Shown one piece after another: positions 27,201 to 35,724 of a stretch of 64,000 nt of DNA; position 1 is the stretch's first letter, and every line of letters begins with the position of its first letter. The stretch spans positions 1,308,715 to 1,372,714 of the forward strand of contig NZ_SWBR01000002.1 in assembly GCF_005116505.1 (NCBI RefSeq). The letters run 5' to 3'. Origin of the DNA: Pedobacter polaris. Lineage in GTDB: Bacteria > Bacteroidota > Bacteroidia > Sphingobacteriales > Sphingobacteriaceae. Position numbers and translations under genes: made by a program. Below the pieces are notes generated by a model. It did no database searches, was not told the origin of the DNA, and saw nothing but the letters and a program-made list of their open reading frames with translations.

Positions 27201-27894
27201 ATGTTAAAGGTAAGAGGTGATTCTTCCAGGTAAAATATCCACCATGTACGCCATAGCTTTGAAATGGATGATGAGAGGCAAGAATAATTACCTTATCTCT
27301 GTTTTGTTCCATTAAATCTTGCATTCTAGCAATCACCTCATCTTTAGTCTGACAATCGCAATCTGCTACAGGATTTTGTTTATTATATGGGAATAAAAAC
27401 CATTCACTATCATAAGCTATTAGGGTAAGTTTATCTGATAGTTTTATCGCAACTGGATCTGGACAGCCATTTGAAGGAAGCAGCCTTAATAACGGATCAT
27501 TAAAAGATTCTAGGTATTCGCTTTGAGCCTTAATTTTTGCTAAACCATTAGGCCCTGATTTATCCCAATCGTGGTTACCGGGAACAAAATATACTGCAGA
27601 ACCTGCATCACGCATGGGTTTAAATTGAGACTGTAATATTTTGCTGGTCTCTTCAAAAGACCCATAACCTGGAATTGCCATGCCAGATGGATAAATATTA
27701 TCTCCTAAATAAACGGTAGTGGTTTTTCCTTTAATTACATGATTGGCTGCATTTTTTAAAGCTGCGAACTGGCCTTCGTTCATTTCTCCAGCATCACCTA
27801 TTAAAATTACACGATACTTTACATCCTTGTCCTGGGCAAATCCAATAGAGGTTATAAATAATAAACATAAAGCCGTGAGTAGTTTTTTCAACAT
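24292..27894 (-). CDS. Metallophosphoesterase fused to an Omp85-type outer-membrane barrel
   Basis: 1200 residues. The signal peptide is about 1-20. The calcineurin-like phosphoesterase domain (about 27-340) has the full metal-ligand set: GDAG (Asp34), GDN (Asp65), GNHD (107-109), ASHHPF and GHEHG. A middle region of about 450 residues contains DWDRHEDQWRW and PRDRDQVF, suggestive of a kinase-like or nucleotide-binding fold. The last 370 residues form an outer-membrane beta-barrel of the surface-antigen type (GGQGNLLGYRQFRFAGQHSFYNNVELRA). It is predicted to sit in the outer membrane with a soluble hydrolase domain. Its operon includes polyphosphate kinase, so a phosphate-ester or polyphosphate-related substrate is plausible but unproven. 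Confidence 0.88.
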   Translation of the reverse strand: MLKKLLTALCLLFITSIGFAQDKDVKYRVILIGDAGEMNEGQFAALKNAANHVIKGKTTTVYLGDNIYPSGMAIPGYGSFEETSKILQSQFKPMRDAGSAVYFVPGNHDWDKSGPNGLAKIKAQSEYLESFNDPLLRLLPSNGCPDPVAIKLSDKLTLIAYDSEWFLFPYNKQNPVADCDCQTKDEVIARMQDLMEQNRDKVIILASHHPFQSYGVHGGYFTWKNHLLPLTSLNKSLVIPLPIIGSIYPLLRSTLLSPEDLNHPAYKDMMKSVNSVFGDKPNVIYAAGHEHGLQFIKGKQLQIVSGSGSKVTANKLGKNALLEEENQGYVVADQLINNDMRYDYYIYADTGVKKIFSYTQKYKELAPPKKNELKVIKADSITIKVHPSYDSVGKFHRFLFGENYRKDYAMDTKFPVLRISEIKGGLKPTQLGGGNQSRSLRLEDKDGKEWVLRSIEKYPEVLLPQGLRETFAKDILKDNMSAQHPFGALVVPTLAKAVDVPHSTPIIGWVSPDVNLGDYGGMFANTLCLLEEREPIGESDNTTKMLKKLDEDNDNTYDASMYLRARALDIMIGDWDRHEDQWRWMPEKTEKGKKYLAVPRDRDQVFYSSDGFVQRYAQSSSLLPMMQGYEREIKKIDWYLWEGRAMNSRLLSQYTEKEWDNEVKAFCAKLTDDVLEKALKHLPEPNYTLRHDQFLKRLKERRASLPKLMNDFYHFFNRIVDVQASDKNERVLITDSAGKYLKVQINKISKEGNIKEETFSRNFDPSVTKEIRLYVKDGNDSVLIDNKASNIKLRIIAGSGKKYYDLPNVSRSIQLFGRKNGNSKFEGEDQNMLRKKMSADTSNVSFYNKDMYSRSTLNLNVGFNQDDGLLAGLNYKVTNPGFRKAPYGNSQHISFLRSFATTAFRFNYKGDWLNLFGKADLVLKADAYAPDNTQNFFGVGNETTYTQDIRYYRARFNIYQIESALRWRRPKSTFSMGTQFQFYKFDAEDNIGKITTVPAALHSYDSLTVTQNKLYGGLVVNFTNNTRDNEILPTLGSYVDFKWTAFKGLNKYANSYGQFTASIALYKNLDGRAKFVLADRFGGGITVGKPAFYQNLFLGGQGNLLGYRQFRFAGQHSFYNNVELRAKLGDFISYVLPGQLGLMGFYDVGRVWNSNEKSNAWHHGAGGGIYFSPASLAIFRFVMGHSVEGWYPYVSMSFRY

Positions 27895-27933
27895 ACTGAG
27901 AATATGAAGGTTAGATTAAATATAATTAATAAT

Positions 27934-28812
27934 TTAAGGTTTTTTATAATTGAATCTCAAGATATTTCCACCGGTTGTTTCACTACCTTCATTCGATATG
28001 TAAAGATTGCCTGATGAATCAAAAGCTATACCTTCTGGCTGATTAAATTCATTAGAGCTTAAATGATACACACTTTTTATTTTAAAGTTAGCATCTGTAA
28101 CAACTAAAGCTTTATTTACTGATGAAACGATATACCACTCTTTTGTAAGAGGGTTTATGGCCAATGCAGATGGATGAAATGAACCTTTCTTTTTTCCGCT
28201 CATTTTGTCAACAGAACTAACATCTATAGTAAAATTACCTGCAGCTTTAAATGAACCATCCTTTTGTAAGTCTAAGATATAGCCACTAGAATTTTTCGTG
28301 TCTTTGTCTACTTTACAGGATTTACAGAGTAAATAAACCTTCCCTGTTGCTTCATCTGCATACATACCCTCATATTCACCTTTTGGCACTAAGTTTTCAG
28401 ATACTTTAACGTTTGTAGTTTCTGTATTTTTTGTTTCACTAAGTTGAAAAGAATACAATTCTCCATTACTTTTTAACAAGACTGCCCAGCCTTGTATAAT
28501 TGCTACATCTTCATAATCTCCCTTTTTGGCAAATTTGGTAACGGTTTCGTCTTTTGTACCTAAAGGCAATTTGAATAAACTCCCATCTTCATCTTGTTGA
28601 GCATATACAAAATCATTTTTGCCTTTATCAAAGGCAATACCTGAAATTTCTTGTAAAATATCTGGCATAATATATTTTTCTGGCTTACTTAAATCGTAAC
28701 CTTTAGGATTTTCTTCTCCTGCACCCTTAGCTTTTTTCTGTGCACATGATATTATCGAAAAACTAATTGTAATAACTATAAATCCTAATAATATTAATGT
28801 ACTTTTCTCCAT
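27934..28812 (-). CDS. SdiA-regulated-type beta-propeller lipoprotein
   Basis: About 292 residues from the ATG at 28812, which gives a lipoprotein signal (...SIISC). An in-frame ATG at 28836 would overlap ppk1. The sequence has propeller-like repeats (ISGIAFDKGKNDFVYAQQDEDGSLFKL, ...EGMYADEATGKVYLLCKSC, ...LAINPLTKEWYIVSSVNKALVVTD, ...QPEGIAFDSSGNLYISNEG) typical of the SdiA-regulated domain family. Function unknown; it may bind a ligand or a phosphate compound in the periplasm. It lies 13 bp after ppk1 and 39 bp before the metallophosphoesterase, in one operon. Confidence 0.8.
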   Translation of the reverse strand: MEKSTLILLGFIVITISFSIISCAQKKAKGAGEENPKGYDLSKPEKYIMPDILQEISGIAFDKGKNDFVYAQQDEDGSLFKLPLGTKDETVTKFAKKGDYEDVAIIQGWAVLLKSNGELYSFQLSETKNTETTNVKVSENLVPKGEYEGMYADEATGKVYLLCKSCKVDKDTKNSSGYILDLQKDGSFKAAGNFTIDVSSVDKMSGKKKGSFHPSALAINPLTKEWYIVSSVNKALVVTDANFKIKSVYHLSSNEFNQPEGIAFDSSGNLYISNEGSETTGGNILRFNYKKP

Positions 28813-28825
28813 TCTAATCTTTGAA

Positions 28826-30883
28826 TTACTTAGCATCTTTTTCTTCTTTTAATAATTGATAAATACGATATTGAGACTGTATTGGTTTACCTTTTGTTAC
28901 GATTGGTATATTATTCATTTCTTGGTCTATTGATACAGCTTGAACATTATCAGTTAATTGGAGGTTCAACATCTCTTTAATTTGTTTCTTTATGTGTGCT
29001 GTTAATACAGGAAAACAAACTTCTATTCTTCGGTAAATATTTCTATTCATCCAATCTGCAGAACCTAAATAAATTTCTTCATTTCCAGCATTGTTAAAAA
29101 CAAATATCCTACCATGTTCTAAGTAACGGTCAACAATCCTACGTACAGAAATGTTTTCGCTCATTCCTTTAACACCAGCAACCAATCTGCAAATTCCCCT
29201 AATAATTAGCTCAATTTTAACACCCGCATTAGAAGCTTCATAAAGTTTAGCAATGAGCACCTTTTCTTCTAAATTATTAAGTTTTATAACAATAGATCCA
29301 GATTTTCCGTCTTTTACATATGAAATTTCTCTGTCAATTAGTGCAATAAAACGTTGTTGAAGGTTAAACTGAGCAACTAAGAGGAATTGAAATTTAATTA
29401 AATCAGCATTAGTTGGTTTTAATCTTTTTGCTAAGAAAATAAAGAGTAACTCCATTTCTCTCAACATCTCTTGATGGGCAGTCATTAAAATATGATCTGT
29501 ATAAAAATTGGCAGTAGTTTCATTAAAATTTCCAGTAGCCAAAAGACCAGTATAAATTTTTCTTAAACCCACTCTTCTTTTCACCAAAGCTATCTTAGCA
29601 TGTACTTTTAAGGCTGTTACGCTATACATGATCTCCACACCAGCATCCTTCATTTTATTAGCCCATTTAATGTTGTTAGCTTCATCAAAACGGGCTTTAA
29701 GCTCTACTAATACAAATACTTTCTTGCCATTTTTTGCTGCGCTAATCAAAGCATTAACTATTTTAGAATCATTTGCCACTCGATAAAGCGTTACATAGAT
29801 CTCCTCTACTTCCACATCTGTTGCAGCTTCATTAAAAAACCTTAAAACGCTATCATAAGATTGATAAGGCGGGTTGATTAGTATATCTCCTTCAATAATT
29901 TGATCATACAATGATTTCCCTTTTACCAATACAGGATGGTTTATTTTTGACCAAGATTGGCTTGAAAGTTCTGGAATATTTATTGGGAAAGATGCTAAAT
30001 CTTTAAGGTTATGGTACCTTCCGCCAGCAACCAAATTTGCATTTTGAAGATTTAATTTCTTTTGCAATAATTGCATGGTGTCATCAGGAATACCTGGTTG
30101 ATATAAAAACCGAGTGGCCAACCCAAAATCTCTTTTGTTTAACTGTTTTTCTATTTGCTTAGCTAAATCGCCCGCATATTCATCTTTTAAATCTATTTCT
30201 GCTGTACGCGTAATTTTAAAACTAAAACAGCCAGTAATTTTTGCGTTCTTAAAAAGTATATCGAAATTGTTTCTAATGATATCATCTAAAAACAAAATAA
30301 AGGTATCTTTCCCTTTAGTAATTTTATAAAACCTCGGGAGATTAGCAGATGGTATATTTAAAATTAAGGTCTGCTCTTCTTCTTTTATGAGTGTAATTAA
30401 GAAATAAAGCTCATTATTTTTAGGAAAAAAAGAAGATTTGACAGTGGTTAGATTAACAGGCTGTAAAAAAGCTAAAACTTGGCTAAGAAAATATCTACTC
30501 ACCTCGTTTTCCAATTCTACAGGAATATCATGCCCGTAAATAAAATTGATATGATTTTCTTGTAATTGTGGGTTTATTGTTTCTCTTAAGATGCTGCCAT
30601 ATTCTTGCTGTTGTCCTTGGATAATCTCAATTGCTTTACCTAACAGGTCTTCCTCAATTTTTATATTATTCTTGTCCTTTTTACTCAATTTAGCTAATGC
30701 CAATAACACTGGCATTCTAACACGGTAAAATTCATCAAGATTGGAAGAGTAAATAGAAAGAAATTTAATTTTTTCAAGCAATGGAACATTTGCTCTTGCA
30801 GCCTCTGCTAAAACACGTCCATTAAATGTTAACCAACTTAAATCTCTGTCAAAAAACAAGTTTTGAGCTACTTTTTCAAGCAT
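28826..30883 (-). CDS. ppk1: Polyphosphate kinase 1
   Basis: About 685 residues from the ATG at 30883, directly after the stop of the upstream gene (30885); a frame open to 30907 would overlap it. It has the PPK1 domains in order: N-terminal FFDRDLSWLTFNGRVL...YSSNLDEFYRVRMP, the head domain, then two PLD-like catalytic domains. His428 (ALKVHAKIALVKRR) matches the autophosphorylated histidine and His590 (YLEHGRIFVF) the second essential one. GSADWMNRNIYRRIEV is conserved. It reversibly makes polyphosphate from ATP and is membrane-associated in many bacteria. It is the second gene of the operon. Confidence 0.97.
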   Translation of the reverse strand: MLEKVAQNLFFDRDLSWLTFNGRVLAEAARANVPLLEKIKFLSIYSSNLDEFYRVRMPVLLALAKLSKKDKNNIKIEEDLLGKAIEIIQGQQQEYGSILRETINPQLQENHINFIYGHDIPVELENEVSRYFLSQVLAFLQPVNLTTVKSSFFPKNNELYFLITLIKEEEQTLILNIPSANLPRFYKITKGKDTFILFLDDIIRNNFDILFKNAKITGCFSFKITRTAEIDLKDEYAGDLAKQIEKQLNKRDFGLATRFLYQPGIPDDTMQLLQKKLNLQNANLVAGGRYHNLKDLASFPINIPELSSQSWSKINHPVLVKGKSLYDQIIEGDILINPPYQSYDSVLRFFNEAATDVEVEEIYVTLYRVANDSKIVNALISAAKNGKKVFVLVELKARFDEANNIKWANKMKDAGVEIMYSVTALKVHAKIALVKRRVGLRKIYTGLLATGNFNETTANFYTDHILMTAHQEMLREMELLFIFLAKRLKPTNADLIKFQFLLVAQFNLQQRFIALIDREISYVKDGKSGSIVIKLNNLEEKVLIAKLYEASNAGVKIELIIRGICRLVAGVKGMSENISVRRIVDRYLEHGRIFVFNNAGNEEIYLGSADWMNRNIYRRIEVCFPVLTAHIKKQIKEMLNLQLTDNVQAVSIDQEMNNIPIVTKGKPIQSQYRIYQLLKEEKDAK

Positions 30884-30884
30884 G

Positions 30885-32117
30885 TTAAGATAATTTACCG
30901 TAGGCAATATAAGAAATTACATAGGCTAGAACTGCTGCAATTAAACCAAACATAAAGATGTTATAAGCAATTCTTATCAATTTATATTTACGGCCTAAAA
31001 CAACACCTTGAGAATACACATCTGTTATAAGTGTACCATATAAAAACTCTTGGTCGTTCATTACTTTAATCATCCCTTTACTGTAATCATTTAATGCCAT
31101 TTTATAAAAGTTACCAAAAAACAAAAGATTAACTTTTTTTCGTTCTATATCATTCTCTGTAAACAATCCATCCGGAATAGCAGGTCTGGTTGCCAAAATT
31201 GAGAAGATGATACAAGATAAACTAACCATTAAAAGAATAAAAGTAGGCACTATTAAAAATGCATTATCCTCTAGCCTCCTTAGCACCAAACTCACTATTA
31301 ATGATAAAATGATTGAGTTTACTGTAATAAGTAATTGAGCTTTGTTATCTGCCATATCACTTAATCGTTGGTTATTTGCAGAGGTAATTCTAAACATGGT
31401 TTCAATACCTTTGTCTGGTCTTTGCTTGTCTTTTGTCTTTAGCAATTTTTCTGGTTTATCTTCTTTACCATTATGGCTATCATCAGCTATAGTTACATCT
31501 AAGACTTCATCAGCTTCATCAATATCCTTTAATTTACTTTTTAGTTTCTCTAAGTTTTTAGATTTTTGATCACTCAAAAGCAGGATGCAGTAATCTGTAT
31601 GGTATTGATGACTTTCTAAAAACTGGATATCTTTTTTTCTCCATTCCTTTTTGTTTATGTCAACATTGTAAAGAAGTTCTACCTCTTTATGCATCAACTT
31701 TCCTTTTTTCCTAAAATCTTCTGTTCCTAAATGAAAAAGGTCGCCATCACAAACAATATTCTCTAATTGATTTGTTGGTCTTTGAGGCATCTTAGTAGAC
31801 AGAATTACTTGCATAACTTGATCTCTAACATCGGCCTTAACATCTATTTTCTTTAAGAATTCTATTGCTAATTCTGCACCTTTCTGCTCGTGGTTATTTG
31901 GATCTTCAAAGTAACCTGTATCATGAAACCATGCACTAGTTGTAACTATAAAAAAATCTTTATCATTTAATTGGTAATGATTTGCAATTTGTATGGTTGC
32001 TGCAACAACGTCCTGAGTATGTTCTAAATTATGGTATACCAATTTTGGATCATGATGGGTATTAAAATATCCCAACACATGATCTTTCACTTCTTCTAAT
32101 AAATGTTTGTAGTTCAT
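30885..32117 (-). CDS. HD-domain phosphohydrolase fused to a Pycsar-effector-type (PycTM/DUF5706) membrane domain
   Basis: 410 residues. The N-terminal HD domain (about 20-200) carries His33 in NLEHT, His65-Asp66 in FHDTG, and Asp124/Asp126 in CDGD, so the metal site looks intact. A charged linker follows (200-240). The C-terminal domain has MADNKAQLLITVNSIILSL (255-273) and GRKYKLIRIAYNIF, hallmarks of the DUF5706/PycTM family, with membrane helices near 262-279, 287-308 and 384-405. In Pycsar systems this membrane domain is the effector that a cyclic pyrimidine nucleotide triggers. Here no cyclase is present, and the gene heads an operon with ppk1 one base downstream. A housekeeping signalling role, with the HD domain degrading a nucleotide or phosphate signal, is inference. 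Confidence 0.85.
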   Translation of the reverse strand: MNYKHLLEEVKDHVLGYFNTHHDPKLVYHNLEHTQDVVAATIQIANHYQLNDKDFFIVTTSAWFHDTGYFEDPNNHEQKGAELAIEFLKKIDVKADVRDQVMQVILSTKMPQRPTNQLENIVCDGDLFHLGTEDFRKKGKLMHKEVELLYNVDINKKEWRKKDIQFLESHQYHTDYCILLLSDQKSKNLEKLKSKLKDIDEADEVLDVTIADDSHNGKEDKPEKLLKTKDKQRPDKGIETMFRITSANNQRLSDMADNKAQLLITVNSIILSLIVSLVLRRLEDNAFLIVPTFILLMVSLSCIIFSILATRPAIPDGLFTENDIERKKVNLLFFGNFYKMALNDYSKGMIKVMNDQEFLYGTLITDVYSQGVVLGRKYKLIRIAYNIFMFGLIAAVLAYVISYIAYGKLS

Positions 32118-32304
32118 TTAATTTTAATTGACAGTTAATGGCTGATAGAATAATCAGCAGTAATTAATAGTTACGAAATATAAGGATTTTTATTCACGGT
32201 ATATTCAAAACTCCGAAAATTGAAAAATGTTTTACAGGTTATTACTGTAGGTGATAAAACAAGCGGTAAACTTATTTGTTATTGAAAAATAAGTTAACGA
32301 ACTC

Positions 32305-32793
32305 ATGCCGAAACATAACAAGAAATTTGAATTTTTACCATTTGTAATCTTTTTAATCATTCCGCTTGCAATTGGTGCAATTGGTGGATTTTTTACCATG
32401 GAATCTGTAAAAACTTGGTATACTACTTTAAATAAACCAACCTTTAATCCACCAAATTGGGTATTCGGACCTGTATGGACAACATTATATGTTTTAATGG
32501 GGATAGCATCATACCTAGTCTGGAAACAACGAAGTATAGTTGCTGGCTATAAATGGGCATTTGGTATTTATTTTCTTCAATTAGCATTAAACTTAATGTG
32601 GTCCTTTTTATTTTTTTATCAGCATCAAATCGGCCTTGCTTTAATAGAAATTGGTTTATTGCTCGTAACAATTATTATAAATGCGTTTATTTTTTATAGA
32701 ATAAACAAGGTAGCTGGTCTGTTATTTATCCCCTACATTCTTTGGGTCAGCTTTGCGTCTTATTTAACCTATTCTATCTTTATTTTGAATTAA
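32305..32793 (+). CDS. TspO/MBR family membrane protein
   Basis: 162 residues with five membrane helices. The family signature is plain: IGGFFTMESVKTWYTTLNKPTFNPPNWVFGPVWTTLYVLMGIASYLVW, LALNLMWSFLFFYQHQIGLALIEIGLL, and LFIPYILWVSFASYLTYSI. TspO proteins bind porphyrins and other hydrophobic ligands in the membrane. It precedes the patatin-barrel gene by 30 bp and may be co-transcribed with it. Confidence 0.95.
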   Translation: MPKHNKKFEFLPFVIFLIIPLAIGAIGGFFTMESVKTWYTTLNKPTFNPPNWVFGPVWTTLYVLMGIASYLVWKQRSIVAGYKWAFGIYFLQLALNLMWSFLFFYQHQIGLALIEIGLLLVTIIINAFIFYRINKVAGLLFIPYILWVSFASYLTYSIFILN

Positions 32794-32823
32794 TTTAAAA
32801 AGAAAACGATATTTTTATAGGAG

Positions 32824-35139
32824 ATGTATCCTAAAAAGCTAATCGTTTTTATTTTAGTGCTTTTGGTGCTACAAGTTAAAGCACAAAAAGTTGGCCTGGT
32901 ATTAAGCGGCGGAGGGGCTAAAGGTTTGGCACATATTGGCACGCTGAAAGCCTTAGAAGAAAACAACATCCCTATAGATTATATTACTGGTACAAGCATG
33001 GGCGGCATTGTTGGTGCAATGTATGCTGCGGGATATTCTCCTACCCAAATAGAAAAAATTGCCTTAAGTTCTGATTTTCAAGATTGGGTAGGTGGAAAAT
33101 ACAAAAGCGATTATAGTTTTTATTTTCAAAAGAATAGCATTAATGCTTCTATTTTAACTGCTAAACTATCAATTGACACAAGTTTAAGATTAAATTTCAG
33201 GCCCAATTTAGTAAATGACATTCCCTTAAATTTTGCTTTATTAGAACTCTTTTCTCAAGCCTCAGCCATTTCTAAAGATAACTTTGATAATCTATTTGTT
33301 CCGTACAGGTGCATGGTTTCTGATGTACTTTCTCAAAAAAGTATTACCATGAAAAATGGGAGTTTAGCAGAAGCAGTTCGTGGTACAATGACAGTTCCTT
33401 TAGTTTATAGACCAATTAAATTGGAAAATAAGTATGTTTTTGATGGTGGTTTATATAACAACTTTCCAGCAGATATAATGAAAACTGAGTTTAAACCAGA
33501 TTTTATTATTGGTGCAAATGTATCTTCTAAAACTTTTAATGAATATCCTAAAAACGATGATAGAATAATGAACCGCCTTTTGGTTTATATGTTCTTATCA
33601 AAATCTGACTCTACTTTAGTTGGAAAAAATGGTGTTTACATAGAGCCAGATTTAATTAATTACTCCGTTACCAACTTCGCCCCTGTTGCAGAATTAATTA
33701 AAAAAGGTTATGATGCTACGATGGCCGACATGGAAAATATTAAGAAAGCAATTTCTAGACGAGTTAGCCCACAAGAGTTGTTAATCAAAAGAAATGCTTT
33801 TAATGACAGGAAACCAGATTTATTGTTTAGTAATGTAAAAGTAACAGGGGTAAACTCTCAACAAAAAAAATATATTGAACGATTGTTTAAAAGTGACCAG
33901 TATACATTTAATTTAAAAGATATTAAAAGAGGGTATTATAAGTTGGTGGCTGATGAAACTTTTGAAACTGTTTACCCTAAAATCTCTTACGAGCAGCAAA
34001 CAGATAGTTACAATTTTGAAATAGTTGCACAACCTAAAAAGAGTTTTAAAATAGATTTTGGAGGTAATATTTCATCAAGGCCAATTAGCAATGTTTATTT
34101 AGGCTTACAATACAATTACTTAAACCGTAAAGCCTATACTTTCGGCGCAAATTTTTACTCTGGGAGGTTTTATGAATCTGTTCAATTAAGTGGGCGCATT
34201 GATTACCCTTCTGGCTTACCTTTATTCTTAGCTGCCGAGGTTACCTATAATCACTGGAATTTTTACAATACGAGCCAGATCTTTATTGAGAATCCCCGTC
34301 CGACCTACATAGAGCAAGCGGATAGAAAAATAGACCTTAAATTAGGAATGCCATTAAATCGCAACGCTAGGCTTACTTTGAGTGCTGCTTTTATTAATAA
34401 TAATGATAGTTACAGTCCAACAAATACATTTACTGTGGGTGATGTATTAGATCGAACCGTTTTTAATGGACTAAGAACAAGCTTGTTGTTTGAGCAAAAT
34501 TCACTTAATAGAAAACAATATGCAGATAAAGGCCATAGTTCGCTATTAAGTATAAACTTCTCAACTGGTAAGGAAAACTATACTCCGGGTAATATTTTCA
34601 GGGCTTATACTTCTTTTACAGATCAATTAGAAATTACCAGAAAGTTTAGAGAATGGGGTAGCATAAAATTAAGTGACGAACGGTATTTCTTCCATACAAA
34701 AAAATATGCTGTGGGTTACCTAGCTGAAGGGGTTATTTCAAACCTACCCCGATATTCAAATTATCATTCCACCTTATTAGCGGCTCCAGCATTTTATCCT
34801 CTAAATGATAGTAAATCAATTTTTTTAGAAAATTTTAGAGCAACCAGTTACTTAGCAGGTGGACTTAAAAATGTATTACATCTTAAACATAATTTAGATT
34901 TTAGAGTTGAAGGGTATGTATTTTTACCCTATAAGGAGTTCGAGCAAAATGGATTACAAGGTATTGCTTATGCAAAGGCATTTAGTAAATGGCATTATGC
35001 AGGTACTGCGGGGTTAGTTTACCACACTCCTGTTGGGCCAATAAGTTTTAGTTATAATTTATATGATGACCCTATAAAAAGGCACGGAGTTTTACTACAT
35101 TTAGGCTACCTAATTTACAATAAACGTTCTATCGAATAA
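32824..35139 (+). CDS. Patatin-like phospholipase with outer-membrane barrel (PlpD/T5dSS-like)
   Basis: 771 residues. The signal peptide is about 1-20. The patatin domain has the oxyanion motif SGGGAKG (28-34), nucleophile Ser58 in GTSMG, and catalytic Asp207 in DGG. A POTRA-like segment follows (about 335-410, VKVTGVNSQQKKYIERLF...), and the rest is a 16-stranded-type barrel (VYLGLQYNYLNRKAYTFGANFYSGRF... to the C-terminus). This architecture fits a type Vd autotransporter-like surface phospholipase. A stop-start overlap of one base (TAATG at 35139) couples it to the next gene. Confidence 0.9.
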   Translation: MYPKKLIVFILVLLVLQVKAQKVGLVLSGGGAKGLAHIGTLKALEENNIPIDYITGTSMGGIVGAMYAAGYSPTQIEKIALSSDFQDWVGGKYKSDYSFYFQKNSINASILTAKLSIDTSLRLNFRPNLVNDIPLNFALLELFSQASAISKDNFDNLFVPYRCMVSDVLSQKSITMKNGSLAEAVRGTMTVPLVYRPIKLENKYVFDGGLYNNFPADIMKTEFKPDFIIGANVSSKTFNEYPKNDDRIMNRLLVYMFLSKSDSTLVGKNGVYIEPDLINYSVTNFAPVAELIKKGYDATMADMENIKKAISRRVSPQELLIKRNAFNDRKPDLLFSNVKVTGVNSQQKKYIERLFKSDQYTFNLKDIKRGYYKLVADETFETVYPKISYEQQTDSYNFEIVAQPKKSFKIDFGGNISSRPISNVYLGLQYNYLNRKAYTFGANFYSGRFYESVQLSGRIDYPSGLPLFLAAEVTYNHWNFYNTSQIFIENPRPTYIEQADRKIDLKLGMPLNRNARLTLSAAFINNNDSYSPTNTFTVGDVLDRTVFNGLRTSLLFEQNSLNRKQYADKGHSSLLSINFSTGKENYTPGNIFRAYTSFTDQLEITRKFREWGSIKLSDERYFFHTKKYAVGYLAEGVISNLPRYSNYHSTLLAAPAFYPLNDSKSIFLENFRATSYLAGGLKNVLHLKHNLDFRVEGYVFLPYKEFEQNGLQGIAYAKAFSKWHYAGTAGLVYHTPVGPISFSYNLYDDPIKRHGVLLHLGYLIYNKRSIE

Positions 35140-35666
35140 TGAAACATATAATCGCTGTACTCTTTCTGCTTTTTGCGGGTAATACATTTGCTCAAACTGC
35201 AGATATCAATAATTTTCTTGTTAAAGAGAGTTTATTAAAAAATAGTAAACTAGCAATTATTGCGGCCGATTCCTTAGAAAATCCATTAGAGAAAATTAAT
35301 GGAACTTACACTTTTAGTGTAAGTGGTTTTACGCAAGAGCTTACCTTTAATGAAGGTGTTGCTATTTTACCTCTGCAAATAAATAAATCTGCTTTTGTAT
35401 ACATCAAACACCAAAATGATAAAGGAACGCATAGCAAATTGCTTTACATTTATAAAAAAGAAGGCAATTTAAACCCTTTTACAATTAGTAGAATTTTTCT
35501 AATTGTTATTCCCTTAATACTTGTTATCCTTATTTTTGCTTTTAAGAAATTTATATACATAGCAGCAATATTGCTGGTAATTTTCTTAATATTTAGCTAT
35601 AATAACGGCCTAAATATCTCAACCTTTTTTGAAACTACATTCGATTACCTAAGGAATTTGGTCTAA
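35139..35666 (+). CDS. Small secreted/membrane protein coupled to the patatin gene
   Basis: 175 residues. A signal peptide (to about residue 19, TFAQ) is followed by a small beta-rich domain (INGTYTFSVSGFTQELTFNEGVAILPLQINKSAFVYIKHQN), then two closely spaced membrane helices (about 117-137 and 139-156). I do not recognise a family. Its start overlaps the patatin-barrel stop by one base, so translation is likely coupled. It may be an inner-membrane helper for the phospholipase, but only the linkage supports that. Confidence 0.7.
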   Translation: MKHIIAVLFLLFAGNTFAQTADINNFLVKESLLKNSKLAIIAADSLENPLEKINGTYTFSVSGFTQELTFNEGVAILPLQINKSAFVYIKHQNDKGTHSKLLYIYKKEGNLNPFTISRIFLIVIPLILVILIFAFKKFIYIAAILLVIFLIFSYNNGLNISTFFETTFDYLRNLV

Positions 35667-35724
35667 GGGAAGAAATTTTTTCATGTGTTATTAGTCCTTT
35701 TAATGATAAAATATATTTTGCTAA

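Noticed and set aside
30885..32117. A complete Pycsar anti-phage system
   Set aside because: Only the PycTM-type membrane domain is present, fused to an HD domain; there is no pyrimidine cyclase gene in the window and the neighbours are metabolic.
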